Positions 44,667-58,300 of a stretch of DNA of 64,000 nt are shown piece after piece. Below the pieces are notes generated by a model, which was not told the DNA's origin, searched no databases, and saw only the letters and a list, made by a program, of their open reading frames with translations. Positions within the stretch are counted from its first letter, which is position 1; each line of letters starts with the position of its first letter. The stretch is from contig NC_092679.1 of NCBI RefSeq assembly GCF_964355755.1, positions 622,001 to 686,000 on the forward strand, read 5' to 3'. The DNA is from Antedon mediterranea. Its lineage: Eukaryota; Echinodermata; Crinoidea; Comatulida; Antedonidae. The position numbers and the translations under genes are program-made.

Positions 44667-45496
44667 ACTATGTAACAGTACATAGGTCATCAACTATGTA
44701 CAAGCTTTAGCTTTTTGTTGATGGACCATTTCATCTTTAATCTATTTTTCTTTTCGTTTTGAATAAATAAAATTAATGAAATGAAAAGACTATGTAGTTT
44801 TTATATTCAGAAGATATTTCTAATTATAGGAATTTGGGACGTTTTGGTCTTTAAGAAATGATGGTATTGGGCGAGTTGACTGTATTCATGTTTTTCTTCA
44901 AAACAAGTATGTTCACCTAATGTGTACTTTTCTTGTTTAATCTATTTCTAATATTTATCATTGTACAAAAGTACTCTTCTGAAGGTTACAAAGGTCATAT
45001 AGTTTGAAAATGAACCAATAAATAAGAATAATAATGTCTGTTAACTTGAACTAAAAGACTTCTTAAAGGCACAGAATAATGGTTATTTTCCGGCAGGTGA
45101 TACTAGCTCACATAGAATGCATTATCACTAAACTAACAATATTATAGCCATACATCCGATTCTGAACAATCAACGAAAGTTGTATTTGTAATTAAATGTT
45201 ATTACTGAAGTTTAAGAACTTTATATAAATTAATTTTTGCTAAATCGCTTAAAATGATTAATTTTAAACACTCAAATAATAAATGTTTTAGATTTTGAAA
45301 ATTAAGAATTTAAAATTTAGCAGCAAACATTTCACCAATGAAAATGTCAAGCCAGATAAATTATCATATTTATATATTCCATTTTGGTATTAATAATAAT
45401 GATATAAATGAATAATAATTACTCGGTCGTTTTTTGTTGGTTTTTTTAATAGAAAAAAATATTGTCCTCTTAAGGTTGAATCAACCATTTGACACC
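44667..45496. other. Upstream flank of NDUFAF5, nothing recognised
   Basis: This AT-rich flank lies between the first NDUFAF5 exon and the 3.4-kb minisatellite. No CpG-rich promoter island is visible. Confidence 0.45.
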
Positions 45497-48400
45497 GTCA
45501 AAAGTGTCCCTGTCCACTTAATAGGAGTATCAAAAGTGTCCCTGTCCACTTAATAGGAGTGTCAAAAGGAGTGTCCCTGTCCACTTAATAGGAGTGTCCA
45601 AAAGAGTGTCCCTGTCCACTTAATAGGAGTGTCCAAAGGAGTGTCCCTGTCCACTTAATAGGAGTGTCCAAAGGAGTGTCCCTGTCCACTTAATAGGAGT
45701 GTCAAAAGTGTCCCTGTCCACTTAATAGGAGTGTCAAAAGGAGTGTCCCTGTCCACTTAATAGGAGTGTCCAAAAGAGTGTCCCTGTCCACTTAATAGGA
45801 GTGTCCAAAAGGAGTGTCCCTGTCCACTTAATAGGAGTGTCAAAAGTGTCCCTGTCCACTTAATAGGAGTGTCAAAAGGAGTGTCCCTGTCCACTTAATA
45901 GGAGTGTCCAAAAGGAGTGTCCCTGTCCACTTAATAGGAGTGTCCAAAGGAGTGTCCATGTCCACTTAATAGGAGTGTCCAAAAGGAGTGTCCCTGTCCA
46001 CTTAATAGGAGTGTCCAAAGGAGTGTCCATGTCCACTTAATAGGAGTGTCCAAAAGGAGTGTCCCTGTCCACTTAATAGGAGTGTCCAAAGGAGTGTCAC
46101 TGTCCACTTAATAGGAGTGTCAAAAGGAGTGTCCCTGTCCACTTAATAGGAGTGTCCAAAGGAGTGTCCCTGTCCACTTAATAGGAGTGTCCAAAAGGAG
46201 TGTCCCTGTCCACTTAATAGGAGTGTCCAAAAGGAGTGTTCCTGTCCACTTAATAGGAGTGTCCAAAGGAGTGTCCCTGTCCACTTAATAGGAGTGTCCA
46301 AAAGGAGTGTCCCTGTCCACTTAATATGAGTGTCCAAATGAGTGTCCCTGTCCACTTAATAGGAGTGTCCCTATCCACTTAATAGGAGTGTCCAAAGGAG
46401 TGTCCCTGTCCACTTAATAGGAGTGTCCAAAAGGAGTGTCCCTGTCCACTTAATAGGAGTGTCCAAAAGGAGTGTCCCTGTCCACTTAATAGGAGTGTCC
46501 AAAAGGAGTGTCCCTGTCCACTTAATAGGAGTGTCAAAAGGAGTGTCCCTGTCCACTTAATAGGAGTGTCAAAAGGAGTGTCCCTGTCCACTTAATAGGA
46601 GTGTCAAAAGTGTCCCTGTCCACTTAATAGGAGTGCCAAAAGGAGTGTCCCTGTCCACTTAATAGGAGTGCCAAAAGGAGTGTCCCTATGTCCACTTAAT
46701 AGGAGTGTCCAAAAGGAGTGTCCCTGTCCACTTAATAGGAGTGTCAAAAGTGTCCCTGTCCACTTAATACGAGTGTCAAAAGGAGTGTCCCTGTCCACTT
46801 AATAGGAATGTCAAAAGTGTCCCTGTCCACTTAATAGGAGTGCCAAAAGGAGTGTCCCTGTCCACTTAATAGGAGTGTCCAAAAGGAGTGTCCCTGTCCA
46901 CTTAATAGGAGTGTCAAAAGTGTCCCTGTCCACTTAATATTGACCCTGTCCACTTAATAGGAGTGCCAAAAGGAGTGTCCCTGTCCACTTAATAGGAGTG
47001 TCAAAAGTGTCCCTGTCCACTTAATAGGAGTGACAAAAGGAGTGTGCCTGTCCACTTAATAGGAGTGTCCAAAGGAGTGTCCCTGTCCACTTAATAGGAG
47101 TGTCCAAAAGGAGTGTCCCTGTCCACTTAATAAGAGTGTCAAAAGTGTCCCTGTCCACTTAATAGGAGTGTCCAAAAGGAGTGTCCCTGTCCACTTAATA
47201 GGAGTGTCCAAAAGGAGTGTCCCTGTCCACTTAATAGGAGTGTCAAAAGTGTCCCTGTCCACTTAATAGGAATGTCCAAAAGGAGTGTCCCTGTCCGCTT
47301 AATAGGAGTGTCCAAAGGAGTGTCCCTGTCCACTTAATAGGAGTGTCCAAAAGGAGTGTCCCTGTCCACTTAATAGGAGTGTCAAAAGTGTCCCTGTCCA
47401 CTTAATAGGAGTGTCCAAAAGGAGTGTCCCTGTCCACTTAATAGGAATGTCAAAAAGGAGTGTCCCTGTCCGCTTAATAGGAGTGTCCAAAGGAGTGTCC
47501 CTGTCCACTTAATAGGAGTGTCCAAAAGGAGTGTCCCTGTCCGCTTAATAGGAGTGTCCAAAGGAGTGTCCCTGTCCACTTAATAGGAGTGTCCAAAAGG
47601 AGTGTCCCTGTCCACTTAATAGGAGTGTCAAAAGTGTCCCTGTCCACTTAATAGGAATGTCCAAAAGGAGTGTCCCTGTCCGCTTAATAGGAGTGTCCAA
47701 AGGAGTGTCCCTGTCCACTTAATAGGAGTGTCCAAAAGGAGTGTCCCTGTCCACTTAATAGGAGTGTCAAAAGTGTCCCTGTCCACTTAATAGGAGTGTC
47801 CAAAAGGAGTGTCCCTGTCCACTTAATAGGAGTGTCCAAAAGGAGTGTCCCTGTCCACTTAATAGGAGTGTCCAAAAGGAGTGTCCCTGTCCACTTAATA
47901 GGAGTGTCAAAAGGAGTGTCCCTGTCCACTTAATAGGAGTGTCAAAAGGAGTGTCCCTGTCCACTTAATAGGAGAGTCAAAAGTGTCCCTGTCCACTTAA
48001 TAGGAGTGTCCAAAGGAGTGTCACTGTCCACTTAATAGGAGTGTCCAAAAGGAGTGTCCCTGTCCACTTAATAGGAGTGTCCAAAATGAGTGTCCCTGTC
48101 CACTTAATAGGAGTGTCAAAAGTGTCCCTGTCCACTTAATAGGAGTGCCAAAAGGAGTGTCCCTGTCCACTTAATAGGAGTGTCCAAAGGAGTGTCCCTT
48201 TCCACTTAATAGGAGTGTCCAAAGTGTCCCTGTCCACTTAATAGGAGTGTCAAAAGTGTCCCTGTCCAATTAATAGGAGTGTCAAAAGGGTCCCTGTCCA
48301 CTTAATAGGAGTGTCCAAAAGGAGTGTCCCTGTCCACTTAATAGGAGTGTCAAAAGTGTCCCTGTCCACTTAATAGGAGTGTCAAAAGGGTCCCTGTCCA

Positions 48401-48911
48401 CTTAATAGGAGTGTCCCTGTCCACTTAATAGGAGTGTCCCTGTCCACTTAATAGGAGTGTCTAAAAGGAGTGTCCCTGTCCACATAATAGGAGTGTCAAA
48501 AGTGTCCCTGTCCACTTAATAGGAGTGTCCGAAAGGAGTGTCCCTGTCCCCTTAATAGGAGTGTCCAAAAGGAGTGTCCCTGTCCACTTAATAGGAGTGT
48601 CCAAAAGGAGTGTCCCTGTCCACTTAATAGGAGTGCCAAAAGGAGTGTCCCTGTCCACTTAATAGGAGTGTCAAAAGTGTCCCTGTCCACTTAATAGGAG
48701 TGTCCAAAAGGAGTGTCCCTGTCCGCTTAATAGGAGTGTCCAAAAGAAGTGTCCCTGTCCACTTAATAGGAGTGTCCAAAAGGAGTGTCCCTGTCCGCTT
48801 AATAGGAGTGTCCCTGTCCACTTAATAGGAGTGTCCAAAAGGAGTGTCCCTGTCCACTTAATAGGAGTGTCCAAAAGGAGTGTCCCTGTCCACTTAATAG
48901 GAGTGTCAAAA
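45497..48911. repeat. 3.4-kb minisatellite (31-36-bp units, about 100 copies)
   Basis: The unit is GGAGTGTCCCTGTCCACTTA then ATAGGAGTGTCCAAAA, with a short form that skips GGAGTG. Each unit carries AGGAGTGTCC or a close form twice. Long and short forms alternate irregularly. It fills much of the region between NDUFAF5 exon 1 and the BAH gene. All minus-strand ORFs with TPIKWTGTLL are repeat artefacts. Confidence 0.97.
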
Positions 48912-51900
48912 GAAGGGGCTTTACTGTTATAATTTTAAAATTCAAAAAGATCTATTATCGGAGTCAAACCATGTTCTTAAAGGTTACAACTAAATCTCAC
49001 TTACTGGTGACAATATTGAGAACAATTTATAGTAACAAAAAGCACTTTGAATAAAAAGGGGGTCAAATATGTCGAAAACACTTTAGTGTTGCAACCATTA
49101 GTTCTAATTTTACCTCCAAAAGTACAAACTAAATGGAACCACAAGTAGAAATAAAATAGAGGCATGTTAAGTAGAGGCAAGATGAAATGTTCCAACTTAA
49201 TGGACGTGTGTGTTAATGCCTCTTTTGTTTTTTGTATCAATTCTAGAAACCGTATCAAATTACCTTTCTGACCACAATTATCTTAAGCAACATTGAAAAA
49301 GCTAAAGTAGAGACACATAAATGTCAATACGGATGAAAATACGATATGCAAATCAATTAACCAACTTTACATGAACATTGCGCTAAACACTTACTGCCAA
49401 TTTAAGTCATCTCACTTCTATTTATCTTTATAAGATCACCTAACATGGTCTCACACCTTCTCAAATTCTACAAACATTTTGGAATTAACTTTCGAGCACT
49501 AAAATAACAGAATCCATTAACAATTGAGAGAAGATGTTTTAAATCACGTCTTTCTCAATTAACAAGGCGAATATTATGGCAATTTGCTATATGAACGTGA
49601 AATTGAACTTTTTTTTGAACACATCTGAAAATAGCATCGCTTTAGGACATTACAATCAGAATGTCTCTTAAAAGATCACAACGACAAAAAAACTTAATAG
49701 AAATATAATTTTGCTATAAAAAGTATTTATCTTTAGCCTAGATATAAACAAGTAATTACTAATACTAGTTAATTCAAGTTTTCTTTATATATTTAAAGTT
49801 TAAAATAAAATTTATAAACTTATGACCTTGAAACCAAGTTCATTGTTTTTAGTTACATGGTGAAGATGTGTAATAAATTCCTCAATAAATTATTAAAAAC
49901 ATTCGATATAATATTTATTTGATCATTGACATTTTTTGTTGGAAATGTTGATTTCAAGAGTAATCAACTATTTGGAAAATGAAGCTACTTTAGGCAAAGA
50001 TTTCCAATATTGGAACCGACATAAGACTCAAACTTTTAACAGTTGAATTATGATTATTGTTTTTTTTTATTTCTTATTTAATGCGTAACACTGTTCATAA
50101 AATTCTTAAGTTTTGTTTTATTAAATTTCTCAGAAGACTATTTCAAATTCAGAATATGTTTCAATTTTTCTACCTTCACATTGTCGATGTTTTAATTTAA
50201 TCTACACATCACTATTTATATAGATAAATTGTTACTTACAGATTACAATTAGAAAATTAACTAAACACTGTTCACTAAATTATATTCTTAACTTTTTTAT
50301 TAAATATCTTAGAAGACTATTTAAAAATCAGTATATTTCTATTTTTCTACCTTTACGTTAACGATTTTTTAACTTAATCTACACATCACTATTTATATAG
50401 ATAAATTGTTACTTACAGATTAAAATTATATATAAATACCTCTTGAGATTGTGTACTAGGTTTCTTAATACTACTTGAACAAACAAAATTACCCGATTGA
50501 AGAGGGTAAGATTCAAGTCAGTAAACTCATAGAATGTATAATACATGTTGAGATTGTACCTAAGTGGGCATTATATTCACAACATACTACTTATACCGTA
50601 ATGCCTTAATACTGCAGCATCTCAAGAATGTATGGTTTATTTTATGATAGATTTTCAATAAAAATCTTTTTTTTTTAAATTTAAATTATTAATAGACCTA
50701 GGAGGCCTGCCTAGAATATTGTATTGAAAATCAATCAATAACAAACTGTTTCTCTACTACTACTGTAAGTAAATCAGGCAAATCTATAAAGTCAAGTCAA
50801 GTCTTCACATATAAGCTATCAAAGAAAATAACTTTTTTATTTGAAAACAATCATTTAATTTATTTATTCAAATTTTTTAAAATTATATCTAAAAAAAGTC
50901 AATTTAACTTATTTAAGGGGGTTTTTTTTAAGACCGATTTCCATTCTGTTTTCATAAGTTTCCAAACCCAGGCTAGATGAACCCTATCGAATATTTTGTA
51001 TGTTAATATATTGGTAAATTTAACTTTCATAAAGGTCCACCTTTTATTATTTTAAATAACATTCTAATTTAATGATAGCTGTGTTTAATATACTGTAGTT
51101 ATATAAGTATGTAACTGTATTTAGTAGCGCTGAAATATTTATAAAAATAGAGGGCGACAAAGCAAAACTAAATAAAGACAGGGTCCTGCTGCCCAAGGCC
51201 TAGTATGGTCAGGGAGATGTTTACACCCTGCCCTGCCTGGAATGGTCTTTAGTAGGCCGGCCTATCTAGCCATTCGGATAGCCTACCTAGCCTAAGCCTA
51301 AGCAAAAATATACCGTGAATATTCTGCCATTATTGCTACGATAGCTGGAAATGCTGATATCCAGTGGTATCAGTTCATTTAAGCTCTAAGAAATTAAACC
51401 TCTCTAGCTAAAAATGAAAAGAACGTCTCACACAACGTGTGCCCATCATCCTCTTTTCATACGTCCTCCATTTTTCGTCGCAAATTAAACAAAATAGTAG
51501 AGCGCCCTCAGTAGTTTATCTTCTGACAAATAAAATATTATAACAAAAATGTTGAAATGAAAAAAATAAATCAATTTATTGTGTTGACAAAGATTTGAGG
51601 AGAAAAACAGAAGAATTCCTTCAATAAAAGGATGAATTGAGGATGAAAGGGCAGGTACATAAAATTCAATGATGGATACAGGCCTATAACCTAATTATCT
51701 TTAACTCTTTTTTGTTTTGTACATTTAATTTATTTTGTATAATTGCTTTTTATTGTAAAGGCCTCTTCACAACTAAATATATTGTTTATTATATAAATTT
51801 ATTTTTTTAAAGATCATAGGACTGCTGACTCTTGTAGTAGTACAGTAATCTTATTTACTTTACCAGTCTCTGACCAATTCATCTCTGTATATCAAAAGTA

Positions 51901-52124
51901 ATAAACAGAATAAAATTAGTTTAATAATACGACAATGACAATAAAAGTGCTTTTCAATATAATAGAAGTGTTTTTATTTGGTACCGTCATAACAATTTTT
52001 AAGATTTACAGAATTTTGTATGTATTTAGATTTAATATTAACAGATTTACAATATCTCTGGTATAGATAATTGGATTTCAAACGTTTTACGACCTAGAGC
52101 AATGATACGAAAGACGTGTAGAAC
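48912..52124. other. Intergenic region, only the 176-bp duplication recognised
   Basis: A minus-strand frame at 49001-49258 is hydrophobic and of AT-rich composition; I do not call it a gene. CG-containing patches at 51170-51300 and 51425-51510 hold no ORF. Confidence 0.45.
50086..50430. repeat. Two-copy tandem duplication of about 176 bp
   Basis: AACACTGTTCA, AGAAGACTATTT and ATCTACACATCACTATTTAT then ATAGATAAATTGTTACTTAC occur in order in both halves, with the 3' parts nearly identical and the 5' parts diverged. Confidence 0.85.
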
Positions 52125-52358
52125 CTATCTAATCCAGTAGTCCATGTGCTTTATCAATTCAGTCCATGTTGTTTCTTTCACATTCTTCGATTTAGGACAC
52201 CAGGACATCGTTTTATTATCATCTAAAAAACAGCAGAAAATGCTGTACATTGTGGAAATGTAGTTAATGAACAAACAACTCAATATTAAAGGTACCACTA
52301 CATAAAGAAACAATCTACGTTCCGCATTAAGAATCTCGGTATAAATGTTATTTTTCAT
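52125..52358 (-). CDS. Possible small membrane protein, 77 codons
   Basis: The frame runs from an ATG near 52358 to TAG. It begins MKNNIYTEILNAERR, followed by a hydrophobic stretch LFLYVVVPLILSCLFINYIS that could span a membrane once, then a polar Cys-containing tail with KNVKETTWTELIKHMDYWIR. It lies alone between NDUFAF5 and the BAH gene. No homologue is recognised. AT-rich DNA often gives hydrophobic chance ORFs. Confidence 0.22.
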   Translation of the reverse strand: MKNNIYTEILNAERRLFLYVVVPLILSCLFINYISTMYSIFCCFLDDNKTMSWCPKSKNVKETTWTELIKHMDYWIR

Positions 52359-52862
52359 TCTCAAATATTTAAACTAGAAATTGCAAGTGAGTGCTGTGAG
52401 AATTACAATATTTACGATAACGTTGCCTAGTGAGGGATCATGTCAACTGCAGTAACTGCAGTAGAACAATTCTGATATGATCCTATTACAATAATTGTGT
52501 AGTATTTAGCAATCTTATCAAACCAAAGATGAATAGTGTAATAGATTGATTCAAGTTGATAAGTGGACATAAAATAACATTAAACAACAAACACAACATT
52601 TTCATGTTTGATAAAACTAAACATTATCAATTATCCAACATGATTGATTGAGTCAATCATTAATATTAACATCATTATAGATAATTATGATAATTTATTT
52701 AGAATAACTACATTAATTGGAATATAATTTAGCATCATTTTTAGCATTTTTAGACATTAACAACATAATTAAATATTTTTGAAGAATCTTATTTTAAACC
52801 ATAGTTAAAATTTCCTAGATTTTCAAATTGAAAAAAAAATTGTTTCTAGTTTAAAAGCTTGG

Positions 52863-53028
52863 TGCAAGAACTTGATTGGTCAAATTATGTTACATGTAAG
52901 AACATGATTGGTCAAATTCTGTTACATGTAAGAACATGATTGGTCAAATTCTGTTACATGTAAGAACATGATTGGTCAAATTCTGTTACATGTAAGAACA
53001 TGATTGGTCAAATTCTGTTACATGTAAG
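52863..53028. repeat. 32-bp tandem repeat, five copies
   Basis: The unit is AGAACATGATTGGTCAAATT then CTGTTACATGTA. Each copy carries ATTGGTCA. The first copy differs at two or three bases. Confidence 0.93.
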
Positions 53029-54528
53029 GCGTCCTTACATTTAGTCTTGATGGGAAACAAGCTCTACTAGACCTACTGTACATGATCCACATCAATGTAA
53101 AGGTAGTTGAAAATAAAATAATTTGTTACATACAAATGTAACTACCGTTCCAGATTATTCTAAATAATTATAACATTAACAAAATCATTATTATGTTTTC
53201 TTTAAACATTCACAAGAATATAATAAAAATGTAACTTGTATATTAATATACAGTATACAATTTCAGTACAAATCAATAGCCTTCAGTAACTTCTGCATAT
53301 ATATTACATTTTTCATGGCAACCAATTCATGAGCTGTCCTTTCAGAAAAATGATATTACACATTTGCAGTTAAACTGATCAGAATTATGAATTTAAATTT
53401 GCTATTACATTTGTCCATGTTATTTTAGACCACTCCTTGCCATAGCCACTCCTTGCCCCGGCCACTCCTATTAGTCAGATGCCGGTTAGCACTTTATATA
53501 ATTCCTGTTATGTAACACTTGATTTTAAAAAAACATATATTGATGTATAAACTCAACATAGTCATCTACAAAAACAGTTTAATTAAGATTATGTGAAAAA
53601 AATTTCAATAAAAAAAAGTGCAAAGAATAATTAGAAAAATTACATCAACTACTATCCCTCATTTCATTGGCGTACCTAACTGTATTATGGAGTCTATTCA
53701 ACTTTCATATCTTTGGTAATAATAGATGTCACACATGCACTTACAATTTAGCAGTCTTGTAATTTGGTTTTGATTTCATTACCCAATTATCAATTCAAAA
53801 CAGCATGTGCAAAAATAAAACAGATAATTAGCCAATTAATTTTATATTGAAAAGTCAGCAATTAAGTTCATTCAACATGATAGTGTAAGAGAATTTTTAT
53901 TCCTTTAAAAACCAAGTTCACTCTGCAAAGGCTAATTTACACAGACAAGCGGTAATGGTATATGTTATTCCTTATGCCTTTAATGATAAAATGTTTAATT
54001 AATGTATGTCTGTATGAATCATGATGAATTAACAATAAACTATAATTTGGTAAAAGCAATCTATAACATCTTCTGGTTATTATAATAATATGTGTCATAA
54101 ATATATCAGAACACAACATTACTGTGTATTAAAATTCAAGGAAATAACAAACATCAAAAATACATGATCAACCGAGTAAAATGGTCAAAACACATGGTTA
54201 AATGGTCAAAACACATTTGGCAAACATATATGTATTTAAACCATTCTTTAACAGTTACCAATCTTTCAATTGAAATGTTCCGAACAAGGGTCAAATAACC
54301 AAGCTAAAAACGTGAGGCAAAAAACACAATTATTAAACATACCACTATATAATATATATAACGTTGTATTTCTTTACACTTTCAAACACTATAATTTCCT
54401 CTGGAATGTAATTGCACACAACAAACCACGCCTCAAATAATGTGTCTTCAGAAACTAAACTACATATACAACTATACAAATTATATTCCAAGCACACGAT
54501 TTCACAATGGTAAAATCCAGTTTGCAAA
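53029..54528. other. Intergenic region, nothing certain
   Basis: There is a short CCACTCCTTGCC repeat at 53432-53468. The rest is AT-rich without recognisable genes. Confidence 0.45.
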
Positions 54529-54795
54529 TGGTACATTCCACTGTTTACACACATGTGCAGATGGTACATTCCACTGTTTACACACACGTGTGAATGGTAC
54601 ATTCCAGTTTTACACACATGTGTGAATGGCATATTCCAGTTTTACACACGTGTGAATGGCACATTCCAGTTTTACACATGTGTGAATGGCACATTCCAGT
54701 ATTACACACATGTGTGAATGGTACATTCCAGTTTTACACACATGTGTGAATGGCACATTCCAGTATTACACACATGTGTGAATGGTACATTCCAA
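54529..54795. repeat. 31-bp tandem repeat, nine copies
   Basis: The unit contains GTACATTCCAGTTTTACACA then CATGTGTGAATG. ACACATGTGT at its centre is a palindrome. Confidence 0.93.
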
Positions 54796-55179
54796 TGTAT
54801 TGGCAAATGGAATAATCATCTCTCGTCTTTAAACAAATTTTATATTATAATCATTATAAGCTTTTGGAAGAGATTACTTGAAATATTTCAATTTGCAGTT
54901 AACCATTTACATCATGTGCACTGTGTACATTACATTATCCATTATCAAGATGACTTCATGACAGTTATCACCATGCCTACCAATGTCAAAGGTCAAGTAT
55001 TACTTGACATCAGTGACATTTGGTCTAATAGTTGATTCAGATAGAATGTAACCACCATGTCATTTAAATCCACTTGATCTCAATCAACATCTGATTGGGT
55101 AATACTGCACCTAGGTTAAAGGTCATTTAACTTCAAGTAGTTTAATCACACTTCCAACATCTTGCAACATGTCTGCATC

Positions 55180-55185
55180 TTTATT
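55180..55185 (-). terminator. AATAAA polyadenylation hexamer overlapping the BAHD1-like stop codon
   Basis: On the minus strand the codons CAA TAA A contain AATAAA. If used, the 3' UTR would be only about 15-30 bases. I did not look exhaustively for other signals further downstream. Confidence 0.4.
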
Positions 55186-55367
55186 GTGGATTTTTTAACA
55201 CACGCTTCTGTCGGAAATCATACACTTGACGACAAAGAAAAACGCACGACGGGTCAGCATCAACCGGGGGGAGGCGATGAGAACGATAGTAACCACCAAC
55301 TAATTCTGGAACACATACATGCGCCTTCTTAACGCCCTCTTGCCTCATTTTTAATTGGCATTTGTAT
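55181..55367 (-). CDS. BAHD1: BAHD1-like terminal exon with stop
   Basis: This 187-base exon encodes the end of the BAH domain, including [32 protein letters not shown] and TAA. The acceptor is TTTAATATTTTCAG. The stop codon overlaps an AATAAA hexamer at 55185-55180. Confidence 0.93.
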
Positions 55368-58300
55368 CTGAAAATATTAAAGATGTCAAATTAAACAGTA
55401 ATTTTAATAATATTTTAAAACATTTAATCGGGAGCTTGCAATTTTCGTCCAATTTAGGTCAGGTCAAAATGATGTGTCATCGGTCGTCACCTGGACCTAC
55501 AAACCATCAAACCTGTGTCTAGCTAAGGAGCGAGGACACACGTCCCAAAATCTTCGCATGCACACAATGAACTAAACATGACGTAGTTTGGTCAGCGGTT
55601 ATCGCAAACATTCAAATATGTTTTTCCAGATCGGTGCTAGCATCTATATTTGTATAACAATAATGGTTGATGATGAACTACAGTACTACCTTTAAAGAAT
55701 GGTTGTGAGCAATGGTTGTGAGCAATGGTTGTGAGCAATGGTTGTGAGCAATGGTTGTGAGCAATGGTTGTGAGCAATGGTTGTGAGCAATGGTTGTGAG
55801 CAATGGTTGTGAGCAATGGTTGTGAGCAATGGTTGTGAGCAATGGTTGTGAGCAATGGTTGTGAGCAATGGTTGTGAGCAATGGTTGTGAGCAATTACTG
55901 GCATAGATGCTTATGGTAATATGAATGATATATAAAGTGATGGACATACAGTATATGGTGTTTAGGAAATACAGTAAAACTCCTCTTTTGGGACATTCCT
56001 ATAATATAACGATGGTTATACCTATTAACACTCACCTGCAGTATTCCCCTAATGTAAGAACATAGCATTTGTCCTCCACACAAGCTACGCTGTTTGTGTC
56101 CAGGTGCTTACATGCAAACAACTCATTCTAAAAATAGAAACATTATTAAATTAACTTTTTAACAAACCAATCGGGATAAAAAAATGCTCCCTTGACAAAT
56201 TCGAAACTGGAAACTACTCTTTTTTTGGGTAGAATAATTTTTTATTTATTTATTTTTTTACTTAAATGCTTCAATTTCAAAAAGAAATATTTATGATTGA
56301 TTCAGTAAAAATATCTACCAAATTGACTTACTTCTAGATGCTGAGGTCGTCGTCCAGTCTCTGTGTGTTCAGGTCGATAGTACCAGAGCAAATTTATCAT
56401 AATTTCACCTAAAAAAGATAATAAATTGTGTGTATTTATTGATAATTCTGACACAATAAAATGAAGACAGGTATGACAACAAAACCTTTTGGTAGATGTA
56501 AAAATTTAAATTTAAGAGTAAGATAATAAAAGAATTCATTGTTCTATCCATGGTTAATATTACTAATACTGTCTATGTACTATTGACTATTGGTGATACA
56601 GAATTGAATTACAGAGTGATACAATCAGCATTGTGTGTTGATAGCAAACTGTGAATTGTTAACACTCTATCTAACTGACTTCCTTTTAATAGATCAATGG
56701 TGACATAACCACATGTGTGTTGGGTTAATAAATGATAAGGGCCTCAAGCAATTGCCAAGTCATATATCACTATTAGTACTGTATTACTAAATCTTTTAAT
56801 TCCACTAAACACCATTCATTTTCCAAACCCTGTACTTGTCTGAAACATCATTATGAGTGATGAATATTTAATAATTGTGCTGTTCCAATTATTATGATAC
56901 ACATTTTATTTCTGTTAACACATACATTTTGTTCCTATAATGAAAAGGTTACTAAGTACACACGTCACCTTACACATCATATCCTTCTAGTGCCTACTCT
57001 CTATCTACACAATAATATAATAATAATAACAACTTTATTTAAAAACAGATGCAACACTTGAATCACCATATTGGTGTTTTTCACAAGGCCGTTACTTACT
57101 ACAAAACTATTTATACTATTACACAAGTTATAATTTACAGTACAAAAAAAAAAAAAAAAAAAAAGATTTCATGAAATATATAGAGTTTCAAGTATATTTT
57201 ATCTTTGGTCATTTATAATTTTTTTAAATATATGTATTAGGAGCTGTAATTGCATTTGAGTTTATAGCATTTAAACTATTCCATAGCTTTGCGCCAGAAT
57301 ACGAGAAACTTTTCTTTTTATACTCAGTGTTTGCCTTATGTAAACTTAGAATATCTTTTGATCTAGTATTATATGTTTGTTTGCGTTCATAGAATCTGTT
57401 TCTTAAGTAGGATGGTGTCAAGTTATTCATTATTTTATACATTGTGACTGCTTCGTTGTAATATTGTTTTTCTTCTAAATTAGGCCAATTTAAATCTTTG
57501 AGCGCCTGTGAGCTAGAGTCATACCTAGATGTATGTGTAATTATTTTAGCCGCTCTATTTTGGAGTACTTGGAGTTTATATTTGAGGGTTTGGTTACAAC
57601 GACCCCATACTACATTGCAGTAGTCAAAATGGTGGGCTATGATAGATTTGTACATTAATGATTGAATATTTTGAGGGAAAATATTGCTGCATTTTTTTTA
57701 GATAGTACAGACCTGATATTACTTTATTTTTCACCTGATCTATTTGTTTATGTCATTTTAAATTTTCATCAATAATGACACCTAAATGTTTACAGTTATT
57801 TACTTTTTCAAGTTTTGTACCGTCTATATTAATATTAATATCCATGTTAATCAATTTATTTAATTTTTGATGTGTTCCTAAAATCATATATTCAGTCTTT
57901 TTAATGTTTAGACTTAATTTGTTACTTGCTAACCATAGTTGTACATGTTTTAGATCAGTATTTACTTTGCTTATTATATCGTGTATGTCTTTAGATGCAT
58001 AATATAACGCAGTGTCATCTGCGTACATGCTTACATTTACATGGGAAACTGAGTTAGGTAGATCATTAATATACATGATAAATAGAAGGGGCCCTAATAT
58101 TGATCCCTGAGGGATTCCACAAACACTATTAGACTTTACCGAATCAACATTGTTAATATTAGTAATATGTGTACGATTTGTTAAATAATTTTCAAACCAT
58201 TTGATAACATGATTAGCAAAATTAAAATTGTGTAGTTTTTATTAGTATCTGGTGATTAACAGTGTCGAAAGCTTTTTTGAGATCAAGCATTATTAATCCT

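Noticed and set aside
45497-48911. Many minus-strand ORFs of 60-85 codons with TPIKWTGTLL and LLSGQGHSF repeats
   Set aside because: They are translations of the 31-36-bp minisatellite. Their frames change at each length variant and there is no start or splice context.
49001-49258. 85-codon minus-strand ORF with hydrophobic stretches
   Set aside because: It is AT-driven Leu/Phe composition without splice, promoter or family support.
55637-55947. Three minus-strand ORFs with repeated [13 protein letters not shown]
   Set aside because: The 13-bp repeat opens all three frames. The region is a BAH-gene intron.
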